A stretch of 41,903 bases of DNA. Source: an uncultured Alkalilimnicola sp. GTDB taxonomy: Bacteria; Pseudomonadota; Gammaproteobacteria; Nitrococcales; AK92. Below are positions 1 to 8,705 of this stretch, piece by piece. Location: contig CALGAN010000014.1 in the NCBI GenBank assembly GCA_937951875.1, positions 1 through 41,903 on the forward strand, given 5' to 3'. The notes below the pieces were generated by a model. The model saw nothing but the letters and a program-made list of their open reading frames with translations. It did no database searches and was not told where the DNA came from. Position numbers and translations under genes: made by a program. Numbering within the stretch: the stretch's first letter is position 1; each line of letters starts with the position of its first letter.

Positions 1-3000
1 GCGCCGCCGGGGCTTCGCCCGCCGCGGCGGCCTGGTCGTCGCTACGCTGCACCTCGATGGCGCGCAGCAAATCCTCGGCCTCGGTCAGGCGCTGGCCGGC
101 GGCGGCCGCGGCACGCATGGCGAACAGGCGATCATGCACCTGCTCCAGCAGCTCGAACAGCGCCGGGCCCGGCTGTTCGCCCTCGGCCGAACGCTTCTGC
201 AGCAGCGTCTCCAGCGCGTGGGCGAGGTTGGCGATCGGCGCGAAGCCGGCCATACGCGCGCCGCCCTTGAGGGTATGCAGCGCGCGCTGCAGTTCGTTGA
301 CCAGATCCTGGTTGGCCGGGTCCTCCTGCCAAGCGTGGACGATGGATTCGGTCGACTCGAGGATCTCCGCGGCCTCTTCCAGGAATACCGCCATCAGCTC
401 GGTGTCGGGCGCGCCCTCGGCCTGCGGCGGCTCGATTCTCGGCTGCGTGCCGCGCAAGACGGCGATCCGGCGGTTGAGCTCCTCGGAGCCTTCCGGCATG
501 CCGCCGGCCTTGGCGGCGGCCAGCATGTCGGACAGCTGATCGAGCGCCTCGCGCAGCGCGCCGAAGAACTCATCGTCGGCCGCCACCCGGTGCTCGGCCA
601 CGTCGCCGGACAAGCCCTCCAGGGCGTGGCACAAATCGCCGATGGCGTGGAAGCCGGCGAGGCGCGCGCCGCCCTTGAGAGTATGCAGCGAGCGATGCAG
701 CTCGGCGATGGCGGCGTCGTGATCCGGCTCGTCCTCCCAGCGCTGGATCGTGCCTTCCAGGAACTGCAGGATGTCCTCGGCCTCTTCCAGGAACAGGCTG
801 GCCAGATCGTTGTCGGCCTTGAGGGTCAGCTCGGCCGGCACCGACGACAGACGCGGGCTCACCTCCGGCGCGCTTTCCTCGTCCGCCTCCGGCTCGTCCT
901 CACCGGCCCAGATCGGCAGGATCGAGCGCGGCGCCGGCGTGGCCGGGGCGGGCTTGCGCTCGCGCAGCGCATCCAGCGCCGCGAGCACGGCCGACGCGTC
1001 CGGCAGGCGCGACGCCGGCTCGGCCAGCGCGGCGACCATGGCGCGGATCAGCTCGGCCCCCTGGGCGAGCACGTCCAGATCGTCGGCCTCGAACGGCCGG
1101 TCTTCGATCAGGTGCTCCTCGGCGTAGAGTTCGAGCTTGCGCGCCACCTCGGCGATCGCGTCCACACCCGCCATGCGGGCACTGCCGGCCAAGGTGTGCA
1201 GGGCGCGGATCACCGACTCGACCACCGCGCAGCGCTGACCGTGGGCGCGACCTTCGGCGATGAAGTTGTCGACCACCGCGAGGTGATCCGCCGACTCCCG
1301 GCTGAAAATGTCGTACAGCACCGGGTCCATGCCGACCGGCTCGGGCTCCGGCGCTGGTTCGGCCGCGGGCTCGACCGAGATCTCCAATGCGGGCTCGGAC
1401 GTGGGTTCGAACTCGACCTCCGCCACCGGCGCGGCCTCGATCTCCTCGACCTGGATCTCGCCCGCTTCCTCGAGCTCGCCCAGCTCGACAGCCTCCACCG
1501 TAACGGCCTCGACGGCATCGAGCTCCGCTGCGTCGAGCGCTCGCAGGTCAAGCTCGGCGGACGGCGCCGCCGTTTCCAGCGGACGCAGCTCGACCGCTTC
1601 GAACTCGAGCGGTTCGAGTTCCTGCGTCTCGGGCTCGGCAACCTCCTCGGGCTGTTCGAGCACCACCGGCTCGAATTCGATCGCCTCGGCCGGCTCGACG
1701 ACCTCTTCGGCGATCTGGCTCGGCTCGACCGCGGCCAGTTCCACCGGCGCGGGCGCGGTCTCGACCGTGTCTTGTTCCGATATGGCGTCCTGGACCGGCT
1801 CGGGATGCGCCTCGACCGCCTCGGCGTCGCTTTCCAGCGCCTGTCGGCGCAGATTTGGATCGGCGAGCTGCTCGGCGCGGCGCATGACGGCGTGGATCGG
1901 CGCCAGATCCGGCGCCGGACCGCCTTGGATGTTCTCGATCAGCGCCGGCAGGAGCGCTATCGCCTGCGCGACGGTCTCGCACACCTCGTCATCGGGCTGG
2001 ATGGTCTGATCCAGCACCCGGTTGAGCATGTTCTCCTGGCTCCAGGCCAGCTCGCCGAGCGTGAGCGCGCCTGCCAGGCGACCGCTACCCTTGAGGGTAT
2101 GGAACATGCGCCGGCAGGTGGTGAGAGTCGCCATGTCCTCGCGGTTGCCGCGCCAGCACGCGAACTCGCTGCGCAGCGTCTCCAGCACCTCGCCGGCTTC
2201 CTCAACGAAGATTTCGAGAATCTCCGGATCCAGCTCCTCGGCGACCAGCGGCAGGTCGTAATTGATACGGCCGGTCTTCTTCGCCGGCGCCGCGGGCGCG
2301 GCCGCCACGGCTGGCTCCGGCGCCGGCGCGGGCTCGGCAACGCTGGACTGCGGTTCGGACTCGGTCGTCTCAGACGCCTGCTCCGGCGCGACCACCGGTT
2401 CCGCGGCCTCCTCCGGCCGATCCAGCGGCAGCAGTTCCAACGTCGGCTTCTGCTCGGCGGCCGGCTGCTCGACCGCGGCCGGCTGCTGCTCGGGCTCCAG
2501 CGGCCGCGGCTGATAGCCGAGCCGTTCCAGGCCGCTGGCGGCGACGTCCAGGATGGTCTCGGGATGCGGACGCCGCTCCCGCGCCGCCTCCAGGTAGTAC
2601 TCGATGCTGGTGATGGCATCGGCCAGGGCGTCGAGCTCGTCGGCGGGCGGAATGGCCCGGCCCGGCCCGATATGCTCGCTGACATAGCGGCCGGCCGCCT
2701 CCAGCAGTTGCGCGGCACGCTGCATCTCCAGCACGCGCAGCGCGCCGAACACGGCGGAGAAGCGCGAGCCGAGCGTGGCGAGGTCGGCATCGTCGCTGGT
2801 TTCGATGAACTTGACGATCGCTTCCTTGATGCGGCCGACGTCGGCGATCGCCTCGTTGATGACGGTATCGAACACCTGCTGGTATTCGAGCTCGAACAGC
2901 TCGCGCTCGGCGCGCTCGCGATCCTCCGGCGCCGCCGGCGCATCGCCGAGGGCCCAGCCGCCTTGGTTGGCGATCGGCCGCGCGCTCAGGCCGTCCAGCG

Positions 3001-4225
3001 CCGATTCGACGTACAGCAGCGTCTCGGCCAGCTTGAGCAGCTGCGGCTCGAGCAGCGATTCCTGGCGCTCCATGACGGCGTCGATCAGCGCCGCCTGTTC
3101 CTTGAGCGCGGTGCGCGGCATGCCCAGGCCGAGCACGCCCAGGGTGTCGCCGATGCGCTTGAGCACGTCGCTGACGCCGCGCAGCCGCTCGGCATCCTGG
3201 CTGCCGCCGCGCACGAACAGGTCGATGGCGTCCTTGGCGCCGGCCAGGTCTTCCTTGATGGCCTCGGCCACCGTCTGCAACACCTCAGCGTTGGGGCCGC
3301 TCAGGCCTTCCCGCGCCCGTGCCAGCTGCGCCTCGTCGAGCACCAGCTCCTTGAGCTTGTAATGCGCCTGGATCGCCGGCACCCGCTGCCCACGGGGCTC
3401 GGCGCGGGCGACGTAGTAAAGGAGGTTCTTGATCAGATCCCGCGGCGGCGCGATGACGAAGGCCTCCTCGCCTTGCTGGATGACGCGCCGCATCTGGCGA
3501 TCGACCTCGCCGAGCAGGCCATTGACCGCGACGCTACGGGCCAAGGCGTTGTGCGCGAGCGCTTCGACCACGCCGGAGGCCACCCACCAGAGCGTGCCGG
3601 CCTGGTCATCGCTGGACTTGGCGTCGAGCTCGTCGAGCACTTCCAGCATCTGCGCCAGGCTCTTCTCGACATTCTGCTCGCGCAGCCAGCCCAGCAGGCC
3701 GAGCTGATAGCGATGGCGCAGCTTGCGCGCCGCGTCGGCCAGCGCGGGCTGCCCCAGCCGCGCGTGGCGCGGCGCGCTGCGCTGGACGTCCAGATCGGGC
3801 GAGAACAAGGCGTTTTCGGTGAGCAGGTTGGCGCCGCGCGCCGCGCGTAGGTCGTTGAGCAGCGGCAGCACCAGGATGGGAATGTCCTGCAGACCGCCCT
3901 GGATGCGCTCCAGGTAGTCGGACAGCTGCAGGATCGCCCGCATCAGCACCTCGCAGGACGCCTCGCGGTTGGCCATGCGGCCATTCATCAAGGCATCCGC
4001 CACCTGTTCCATTTCCTCCACCAGCATGGAGGCGCCGAACAGCTCCAGCATCTGCAGGATGCCGTGGACCTGATGCAGGTGGGTGGCGCAAAACTGCAGC
4101 TGGGCCGTGTCGCGCGCATCCTGGGAGTACGCCTCGAGCGCCTCGGCCGCCTGTTTGAGCGTCTCGTCCAGCTCTTTCTTTACCCAGCTGAGGGTGCCGT
4201 TATGTATTCCGGTCGGCTTACTCAT
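1..4225 (-). CDS. chpA: Pil-Chp chemosensory histidine kinase ChpA, N-terminal 1408 residues (C-terminus outside window)
   Basis: Hybrid CheA-type kinase of the type IV pilus chemosensory system. Only the phosphotransfer half is visible; the ATPase, CheW-like and receiver domains should lie beyond position 1. The ATG at 4223-4225 begins MSKPTGIHNG, 13 bp after the pilK stop. Five Hpt domains carry a phosphorylatable His: His51 (LHQVHGILQM, with the usual Lys replaced by His), His709 (FHTLKGSGRLAG), His1010 (LHTLAGSARMAG), His1181 (LHTLKGGARLAG) and His1317 (LHTLKGGARMAG). A sixth Hpt-like segment near residue 490 (SRFSAVFGALRV) lacks the His. The domains are separated by Ala/Pro/Glu-rich linkers, one of which (about 1333-1845) is extremely acidic. 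P. aeruginosa ChpA also has many Hpt/Spt/Tpt domains and about 2,470 residues, so the missing part is probably about 1,000 residues. Confidence 0.93.
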   Translation of the reverse strand, partial: MSKPTGIHNGTLSWVKKELDETLKQAAEALEAYSQDARDTAQLQFCATHLHQVHGILQMLELFGASMLVEEMEQVADALMNGRMANREASCEVLMRAILQLSDYLERIQGGLQDIPILVLPLLNDLRAARGANLLTENALFSPDLDVQRSAPRHARLGQPALADAARKLRHRYQLGLLGWLREQNVEKSLAQMLEVLDELDAKSSDDQAGTLWWVASGVVEALAHNALARSVAVNGLLGEVDRQMRRVIQQGEEAFVIAPPRDLIKNLLYYVARAEPRGQRVPAIQAHYKLKELVLDEAQLARAREGLSGPNAEVLQTVAEAIKEDLAGAKDAIDLFVRGGSQDAERLRGVSDVLKRIGDTLGVLGLGMPRTALKEQAALIDAVMERQESLLEPQLLKLAETLLYVESALDGLSARPIANQGGWALGDAPAAPEDRERAERELFELEYQQVFDTVINEAIADVGRIKEAIVKFIETSDDADLATLGSRFSAVFGALRVLEMQRAAQLLEAAGRYVSEHIGPGRAIPPADELDALADAITSIEYYLEAARERRPHPETILDVAASGLERLGYQPRPLEPEQQPAAVEQPAAEQKPTLELLPLDRPEEAAEPVVAPEQASETTESEPQSSVAEPAPAPEPAVAAAPAAPAKKTGRINYDLPLVAEELDPEILEIFVEEAGEVLETLRSEFACWRGNREDMATLTTCRRMFHTLKGSGRLAGALTLGELAWSQENMLNRVLDQTIQPDDEVCETVAQAIALLPALIENIQGGPAPDLAPIHAVMRRAEQLADPNLRRQALESDAEAVEAHPEPVQDAISEQDTVETAPAPVELAAVEPSQIAEEVVEPAEAIEFEPVVLEQPEEVAEPETQELEPLEFEAVELRPLETAAPSAELDLRALDAAELDAVEAVTVEAVELGELEEAGEIQVEEIEAAPVAEVEFEPTSEPALEISVEPAAEPAPEPEPVGMDPVLYDIFSRESADHLAVVDNFIAEGRAHGQRCAVVESVIRALHTLAGSARMAGVDAIAEVARKLELYAEEHLIEDRPFEADDLDVLAQGAELIRAMVAALAEPASRLPDASAVLAALDALRERKPAPATPAPRSILPIWAGEDEPEADEESAPEVSPRLSSVPAELTLKADNDLASLFLEEAEDILQFLEGTIQRWEDEPDHDAAIAELHRSLHTLKGGARLAGFHAIGDLCHALEGLSGDVAEHRVAADDEFFGALREALDQLSDMLAAAKAGGMPEGSEELNRRIAVLRGTQPRIEPPQAEGAPDTELMAVFLEEAAEILESTESIVHAWQEDPANQDLVNELQRALHTLKGGARMAGFAPIANLAHALETLLQKRSAEGEQPGPALFELLEQVHDRLFAMRAAAAAGQRLTEAEDLLRAIEVQRSDDQAAAAGEAPAA

Positions 4226-4238
4226 GCTTGCGCACCCA

Positions 4239-5138
4239 TTAGTCTTTGACGCGTCTGTAGGCGAGCACGTCGGGATCGCCGGTCCGCTCCATATGCGGGT
4301 GCTCCCAGCCGATCATTTCTCCCGCGCCCAGCACCAGGACGCCGCCCCGACGCAGCGGCCGCACCAAGCCGTCGAGAATCTTGGCGCGGGTCTCGCGATC
4401 GAAGTAAATCAGTACGTTCTGGCAATACACGAGATCCATGCTGCCCGGCGGCGTACAGGACGCATCCAGGATGTTGAACTGTGCAAAACACACGCGCCGG
4501 CGCAGCGCCGCGCTGATCTGGAAACCACCTTTGCCGTCGGCGTTCGGCACCGTGTAGCGCCCCCGGAGATACTCCGGGATGTGCTTGTAGCGACGCTCCG
4601 GATAAATGCCCTGCCGGGCGACCGACAGCGACTGCAGACTGATGTCGGTGCCGATCACCCCGTACAGTTGGGGCAGGCCGGCTTCGCTCAGCGCGTAGTC
4701 GACCAGCATCGCCAGCGTGAACGCCTCCTCCCCGGTCGCGCAGCCGGCGCTCCAGACCTGGGCATGCTCGCCGGAGCGCACCCGCTCGACCATCCGCGGC
4801 ACGATGTCGGAAACCACAAACTGCAAGGCGCGGGCATCGCGGAAGAACCGGGTCTCGTGCACCGTCAGCCGGTCCACCAGCGCCATCCATTCCACATTCC
4901 CCGCCCGGCCGGACGTCAGGTAGTCGTAGTACGCCTCGTAGCGCTCATAGCCGAGCTCGCGCATGCGCAAGCCGACGCTGGTCACCAGAAACGACTTCCG
5001 CTCCCGGGGCATGGTCATGCCCGTTCGTTCCTTGAGCAGCGTGGCCCAACGATCGAACTGCGCCTCGTCCATTTCCGGCAGTCGCTCCAGACCCTGCCAC
5101 AGCGCCTGGAGCGACCGGTCCGCGGTGGTCGTCGTCAC
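4239..5138 (-). CDS. pilK: Chemotaxis protein methyltransferase PilK (CheR family)
   Basis: CheR-type S-adenosylmethionine-dependent glutamate methyltransferase, 299 aa, expected to methylate the receptor PilJ encoded just upstream. The SAM-binding motif is VWSAGCATGEEAFTLAMLV at about residues 124-142. The family segment LTVHETRFFRD lies near residue 90, and MDLVYCQNVLIYFD near residue 215 is the usual CheR NVLIYF motif. Translation starts at a GTG preceded by GAGGGGTAGG, 17 bp after the pilJ stop. The chpA start follows 13 bp after its stop, so pilJ, pilK and chpA are one transcription unit. The length is close to P. aeruginosa PilK (about 290 aa). Function is inferred from family and position; a general CheR role for other receptors cannot be excluded. 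Confidence 0.92.
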   Translation of the reverse strand: MTTTTADRSLQALWQGLERLPEMDEAQFDRWATLLKERTGMTMPRERKSFLVTSVGLRMRELGYERYEAYYDYLTSGRAGNVEWMALVDRLTVHETRFFRDARALQFVVSDIVPRMVERVRSGEHAQVWSAGCATGEEAFTLAMLVDYALSEAGLPQLYGVIGTDISLQSLSVARQGIYPERRYKHIPEYLRGRYTVPNADGKGGFQISAALRRRVCFAQFNILDASCTPPGSMDLVYCQNVLIYFDRETRAKILDGLVRPLRRGGVLVLGAGEMIGWEHPHMERTGDPDVLAYRRVKD

Positions 5139-5155
5139 CGCCTACCCCTCAGCAG

Positions 5156-7216
5156 TTAGTCCGGCAGCTTGAAGCCGGCCACCGAGTTGCGCAGCTCGTT
5201 CGCCAGATCGGCCAGGTTACCGATGCTGGTGGCGGTTTCGTTGGTACCGGCCGAGGTCTGCGAGGTGATCTCCTGAATGACGTTCATGGTGTCGGAGATG
5301 TTGGCCGCCGCGTTGGCCTGCTGGCGCGCCGCCTCGGAGATGTTCTGAATCAGGCTCGCCAGATGCTTGGACACCTGCTCGATCTCACGCAGCGCGTCAC
5401 CGGCCGCCTCGGCCAGCTTGGCACCGGCCACCACACCCGCGGTGCTCTGCTCCATGGAGATCACCGCCTCGTTGGTGTCGGTCTGAATGGTCTTCACCAG
5501 CGCCTCGATCTGCTTGGTCGCGTTACCGGAGCGCTCCGCCAGACGCTGCACTTCGTCCGCCACCACCGCGAAACCGCGACCGGCCTCGCCGGCCATAGCC
5601 GCCTGGATGGAGGCGTTCAAGGCCAGGATGTTGGTCTGGTCGGCGATGTCGTTGATCAGCTCCACGATGTTACCGATCTCTTGCGAGGACTCGCCGAGGC
5701 GCTTGATACGCTTGGAGGTCTCCTGGATCTGCTCGCGAATGGCGTCCATGCCCTCGATGGTGCGGCGCACGGTCTCGCCGCCCTTGAGCGCCAGGTCCAC
5801 CGACTGCTGCGCCACGCGGGCCGACTCCTCGGCGTTCTTCGACACCTGATCGATCGACACCGCCATTTCGTTCACGGCTGCGGACACCGCGGTGATCTGG
5901 TGCGCCTGATGGTCGGACGCTTCGGCCAGGTGCATGGCCGTGGCCTGGGTCTGCTGCGCCGCCGAGGACACCTGCACCGAGGTCTCGTTAATGGTCATTA
6001 CCAGCTTGCGCAGCGCCTCGGTCGCGTCGTTGAAGGCGTCGGCGATGGCGCCGGTGATTTCCTCGCCCACCGAGGCCTGCACGGTCAGGTCACCCTCCTT
6101 CAGGCCCTCGATTTCGTCCAGCAGGTTGAGGATCGCCTCCTGGTTGCGGCGAGCCTGCAAGTCGGCGGCGGCCTTCTCGCGCTCCTTGGCGGCGAGCTCG
6201 GCCAGGGCGATGCGACGGGTCACGAAGCCACGGGCCACCAGCAGCAGCAGACCCAGGGCGCCGAGGGCGAAGCCCATCCAGTTCTGCAGCGGCCGGCTGG
6301 CGGCGAGGTTGCGGTAGGTGTCGATCAAGTACTCGGCGGTCGCCAGCAGCTGCTCGGAGGTGATGAAGATGTTGTCCGCCGCGTCGCGCACACGGAACAG
6401 CTCGGGCGACTTGGCGAGAATCTCGGCGATCTCCTGCTGCATCTCGGCGAAGAGCTTCTGGATCGTCACCAGCTGTTCGCGGGCGCGGGCATCGGTGACC
6501 GCGCTCACGCCCATGGAGGGATCGCCCTTGAGGAGGGCGTTGAGGCCCTTGGCATACTGCTCGGCGCTGGCGCCCAGGCGCTCGGCGGCGGTGATGTTAC
6601 CCACGCCGCCGCGCAGCATCTCGCCGAGATGACGGCCGATACGCTCGGCGTAGAGAACCTGGCGGGAGGCGACATGCACTTGCTCGCCGTTGGCACCGCT
6701 CTGGACCATGCGCCGCACCAGTTCGTCGTTGAGCGTCTGGATGCGCGGCACGTTCACGCGGAAGCGCTCGGCCAGCTCGTTGACGGTGATCACCATCTGC
6801 CGGCGCTGCAGGATGTCGTCGACGTTGCCGCGAATTTCCTGCCAGGGGCGCATGACCTTCTCAAGCGCCACCGCGGCGACCTCGGACGTGTCCTTGGTGG
6901 CCGGCAGGCCAGAACCGTTCGGGTCGCCGTCGCGCAGCACCGCGATGTTGCGCTCCAACTCGGCGCGCGCGAACTCCAGCTGGGAAAACGCGTCGGTCTT
7001 GCCGTTGGCGGCCTCGGACGCGTTCTTGGCGATCGCCTGCGACAGCACGCGCACCGCGTCGGAGTGGTTGATGTACAGACGGTCGAAGTTACCGTAGTAC
7101 GACACGGCGGCGAAGATCACCACCATCAGGAATATGGACAGACCGGCCAACACGCCCAGGGCGTTGGCGATCTGCCGCGAGACGCGCGTCGGTTGCGCAC
7201 CTTGGGACACCTTCAT
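5156..7216 (-). CDS. pilJ: Type IV pilus methyl-accepting chemotaxis receptor PilJ
   Basis: Membrane receptor of the Pil-Chp system, 686 aa. A first membrane helix (about residues 20-43) is followed by a periplasmic region with PilJ-type domains (about 45-310), a second membrane helix (about 311-333), a linker and a cytoplasmic signalling domain (about 390-686). The hairpin tip reads INDIADQTNILALNASIQAA followed by MAGEAGRGFAVVADEVQRLA, the Ser-Ile-Gln-Ala variant characteristic of PilJ rather than the AAVEAARAGE of classical receptors. There is no C-terminal NWETF-like pentapeptide. The ATG has GGAGGGG upstream. The PilI stop lies 80 bp upstream and pilK 17 bp downstream. In P. aeruginosa PilJ senses surface contact through retracting pili and activates ChpA. 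Confidence 0.95.
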   Translation of the reverse strand: MKVSQGAQPTRVSRQIANALGVLAGLSIFLMVVIFAAVSYYGNFDRLYINHSDAVRVLSQAIAKNASEAANGKTDAFSQLEFARAELERNIAVLRDGDPNGSGLPATKDTSEVAAVALEKVMRPWQEIRGNVDDILQRRQMVITVNELAERFRVNVPRIQTLNDELVRRMVQSGANGEQVHVASRQVLYAERIGRHLGEMLRGGVGNITAAERLGASAEQYAKGLNALLKGDPSMGVSAVTDARAREQLVTIQKLFAEMQQEIAEILAKSPELFRVRDAADNIFITSEQLLATAEYLIDTYRNLAASRPLQNWMGFALGALGLLLLVARGFVTRRIALAELAAKEREKAAADLQARRNQEAILNLLDEIEGLKEGDLTVQASVGEEITGAIADAFNDATEALRKLVMTINETSVQVSSAAQQTQATAMHLAEASDHQAHQITAVSAAVNEMAVSIDQVSKNAEESARVAQQSVDLALKGGETVRRTIEGMDAIREQIQETSKRIKRLGESSQEIGNIVELINDIADQTNILALNASIQAAMAGEAGRGFAVVADEVQRLAERSGNATKQIEALVKTIQTDTNEAVISMEQSTAGVVAGAKLAEAAGDALREIEQVSKHLASLIQNISEAARQQANAAANISDTMNVIQEITSQTSAGTNETATSIGNLADLANELRNSVAGFKLPD

Positions 7217-7296
7217 CGATTAAACCCCTCCACCAGGAAGATCAGCGCGCCTTAAACGGCATTTGCAACGCTTGGGAACCGTCGTTTCTTGTTGTG

Positions 7297-7836
7297 CTAG
7301 CTGGCTACTTTCAAAAACTGCGGGCTCTCGGCCAGGGCCCGCATGCCGAATACGTACCAGACGCCATCGTCGGCCGAGAAACAGCTGACCAGATAAGGCC
7401 GCAGCGCCTCGTCCACCGTTTCCGGCACCGGCACCCTGTCGTCCTCGAGGAAACGCCGCATGCCTAGCACTTCGTCCACCAACAAACCGGCGGTCAGCTC
7501 GCCATGACGCACCACCACGACGCGGCTCAGCCGCGTCATGGTCGAAGCGCGCCCCAGAAAACCGCCGAGATCCATGATCGGCAGCAGCGTGCCGCGAACG
7601 TTGGCGATGCCCTTGACCCAGGGCTTGGTGTTGGGAACGGGCGACAGCCGCGGCATGGTCAGGATTTCGTTCACCTGATCCATGGGCGCCACCAGGCGCC
7701 AGGCGCCGAGCCTGAAACCGATGCCCGACCACTCGGGGCTGACCTCTTCCTGCGCGGGCAGGACCGCCTGGTGATCGCGCCCCCGCTGCTCGAGCTTCTT
7801 GAGCAGAGCGAACGGATTGGATTCGGTGCGCGCCAT
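7297..7836 (-). CDS. pilI: CheW-like adaptor PilI
   Basis: Single CheW domain protein of 179 aa that couples the receptor PilJ to the kinase ChpA. The CheW fold is recognisable from IGFRLGAWRLVAPMDQVNEI near residues 38-57, the family segment KGIANVRGTLLPIMDLGGFL near residues 75-94, and VDEVLGMRRF near residue 120. The start is the ATG at 7834-7836, 13 bp after the pilH stop, which points to translational coupling or at least one transcript. The N-terminal 35 residues before the CheW domain are typical of PilI. It is the only CheW-like gene in the window; a ChpC-like second adaptor would be expected beyond chpA, outside this sequence. Confidence 0.92.
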   Translation of the reverse strand: MARTESNPFALLKKLEQRGRDHQAVLPAQEEVSPEWSGIGFRLGAWRLVAPMDQVNEILTMPRLSPVPNTKPWVKGIANVRGTLLPIMDLGGFLGRASTMTRLSRVVVVRHGELTAGLLVDEVLGMRRFLEDDRVPVPETVDEALRPYLVSCFSADDGVWYVFGMRALAESPQFLKVAS

Positions 7837-7849
7837 AGGGGGAAGCGCC

Positions 7850-8215
7850 TCAACCCTCGAGGGCGGCCTTGATCTTGGCCAGCAGCTCCGCCTCGGTCAC
7901 CGGCTTGGTGATGTAGTCCTTGGCTCCTTGGCGCTTGGCCCAGATACGGTCGGTGTCCTGATCCTTGGTGCTGATCATGACGATGGGAATGGCGGACGTG
8001 GCCGGATCCTTGCTGAGCTTGCGCGTCGCCTGAAAACCGTTGACTCCCGGCATGACGATATCCATCAGGATCACATCCGGCACTTGCTCCTGTGCCAGCC
8101 GGATGCCCTCTTCGCCGGTCTGCGCCACGATCACCGAATAACCGTGCTTCTCCAGCATGCTCTTGAGCACGTGGGTTTCGGTCGGTGAATCGTCAACGAT
8201 CAGAATACGCGTCAT
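7850..8215 (-). CDS. pilH: Response regulator PilH (single receiver domain)
   Basis: CheY-like receiver without an output domain, 121 aa. The acidic pocket is MTRILIVDDSPTE at the start, the phosphoacceptor Asp lies in DVILMDIVMPGVNGFQA (about residue 52), the conserved Ser/Thr in IVMISTKD (about residue 83) and the Lys in DYITKPVTEAEL (about residue 104). The ATG has GAGGGG six bases upstream. PilH is known in P. aeruginosa to oppose PilG, acting as a phosphate sink or retraction-side regulator. It lies between pilG and pilI on one strand; the 82-bp gap to pilG holds a GC-rich hairpin described separately. Confidence 0.94.
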   Translation of the reverse strand: MTRILIVDDSPTETHVLKSMLEKHGYSVIVAQTGEEGIRLAQEQVPDVILMDIVMPGVNGFQATRKLSKDPATSAIPIVMISTKDQDTDRIWAKRQGAKDYITKPVTEAELLAKIKAALEG

Positions 8216-8242
8216 AGACAGCCCCTCAAGTCAAGATCGAAC

Positions 8243-8266
8243 GGCCCGGCTCTCACCGGCCGGGCC
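8243..8266 (-). promoter_or_regulatory. GC-rich hairpin between pilG and pilH
   Basis: An 8-bp perfect stem (GGCCCGGC at 8243-8250 with GCCGGGCC at 8259-8266) encloses an 8-base loop in the 82-bp gap between the pilG stop and the pilH start. No T-run follows on the minus strand, so it is not a classical intrinsic terminator. It could be an RNA processing or stability element that sets different amounts of PilG and PilH. That role is inference. Confidence 0.4.
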
Positions 8267-8297
8267 TACATAAACCGCAATCCCCAAGCGATATCGG

Positions 8298-8705
8298 TCA
8301 TGCCACGGCATTCGGCAGATGCCGCCGAATGGCGTTGAGAAACTCCTCGCGCGTAAACGGCTTGGTCAGATACTGCTCGGAGCCGACGATGCGCCCCCGC
8401 GCTCGATCGAACAGCCCGTCCTTGCTGGAAAGCATGATTACCGGTGTGTGCTTGAAGGCTTGATTATGTTTGATCAGAGCGCAAGTCTGATAGCCATCCA
8501 GCCGTGGCATCATGATATCGATGAAAATGATTTCCGGGCGGTAGTCGGCGATTTTCGCCAACGCCTCAAACCCGTCCTCGGCCGTAATGACTTCACAGCC
8601 TTCCTTCTTAAGCAGAGTTTCGGCCGTGCGACGAATGGTTTTGCTATCGTCGATGACCATTACCTTGAGCCCGGACAGCTCACCGCTCATGGCTGCGTTA
8701 TCCAT
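8298..8705 (-). CDS. pilG: Response regulator PilG (single receiver domain), first gene of the Pil-Chp operon
   Basis: CheY-like regulator of pilus extension, 135 aa. The receiver residues are complete: VMVIDDSKTIRRTAETLL, phosphoacceptor Asp in IIFIDIMMPRLDGYQTC, Ser in VIMLSSKDGLFD and Lys in QYLTKPFTREEF. The segment from the acidic pocket to the Lys is very close to P. aeruginosa PilG, which interacts with FimL and the cAMP pathway. I chose the ATG at 8703-8705 because GGGGGAG lies four bases upstream; an internal ATG five codons later has a poorer site. This is the first gene of the minus-strand operon, so its promoter should lie in the AT-richer part of 8706-8830. Confidence 0.95.
   Translation of the reverse strand: MDNAAMSGELSGLKVMVIDDSKTIRRTAETLLKKEGCEVITAEDGFEALAKIADYRPEIIFIDIMMPRLDGYQTCALIKHNQAFKHTPVIMLSSKDGLFDRARGRIVGSEQYLTKPFTREEFLNAIRRHLPNAVA

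Noticed and set aside
134..3850. 3.7-kb open frame on the plus strand opposite chpA
   Set aside because: High-GC codon bias and the Glu/Ala-rich chpA sequence remove stops on the other strand. The product is low-complexity Arg/Leu/Gly/His sequence with no family features.
5363..7255. 630-aa open frame opposite pilJ
   Set aside because: Shadow of a clear receptor gene; composition rich in His, Gly, Leu and Arg and no recognisable domain.
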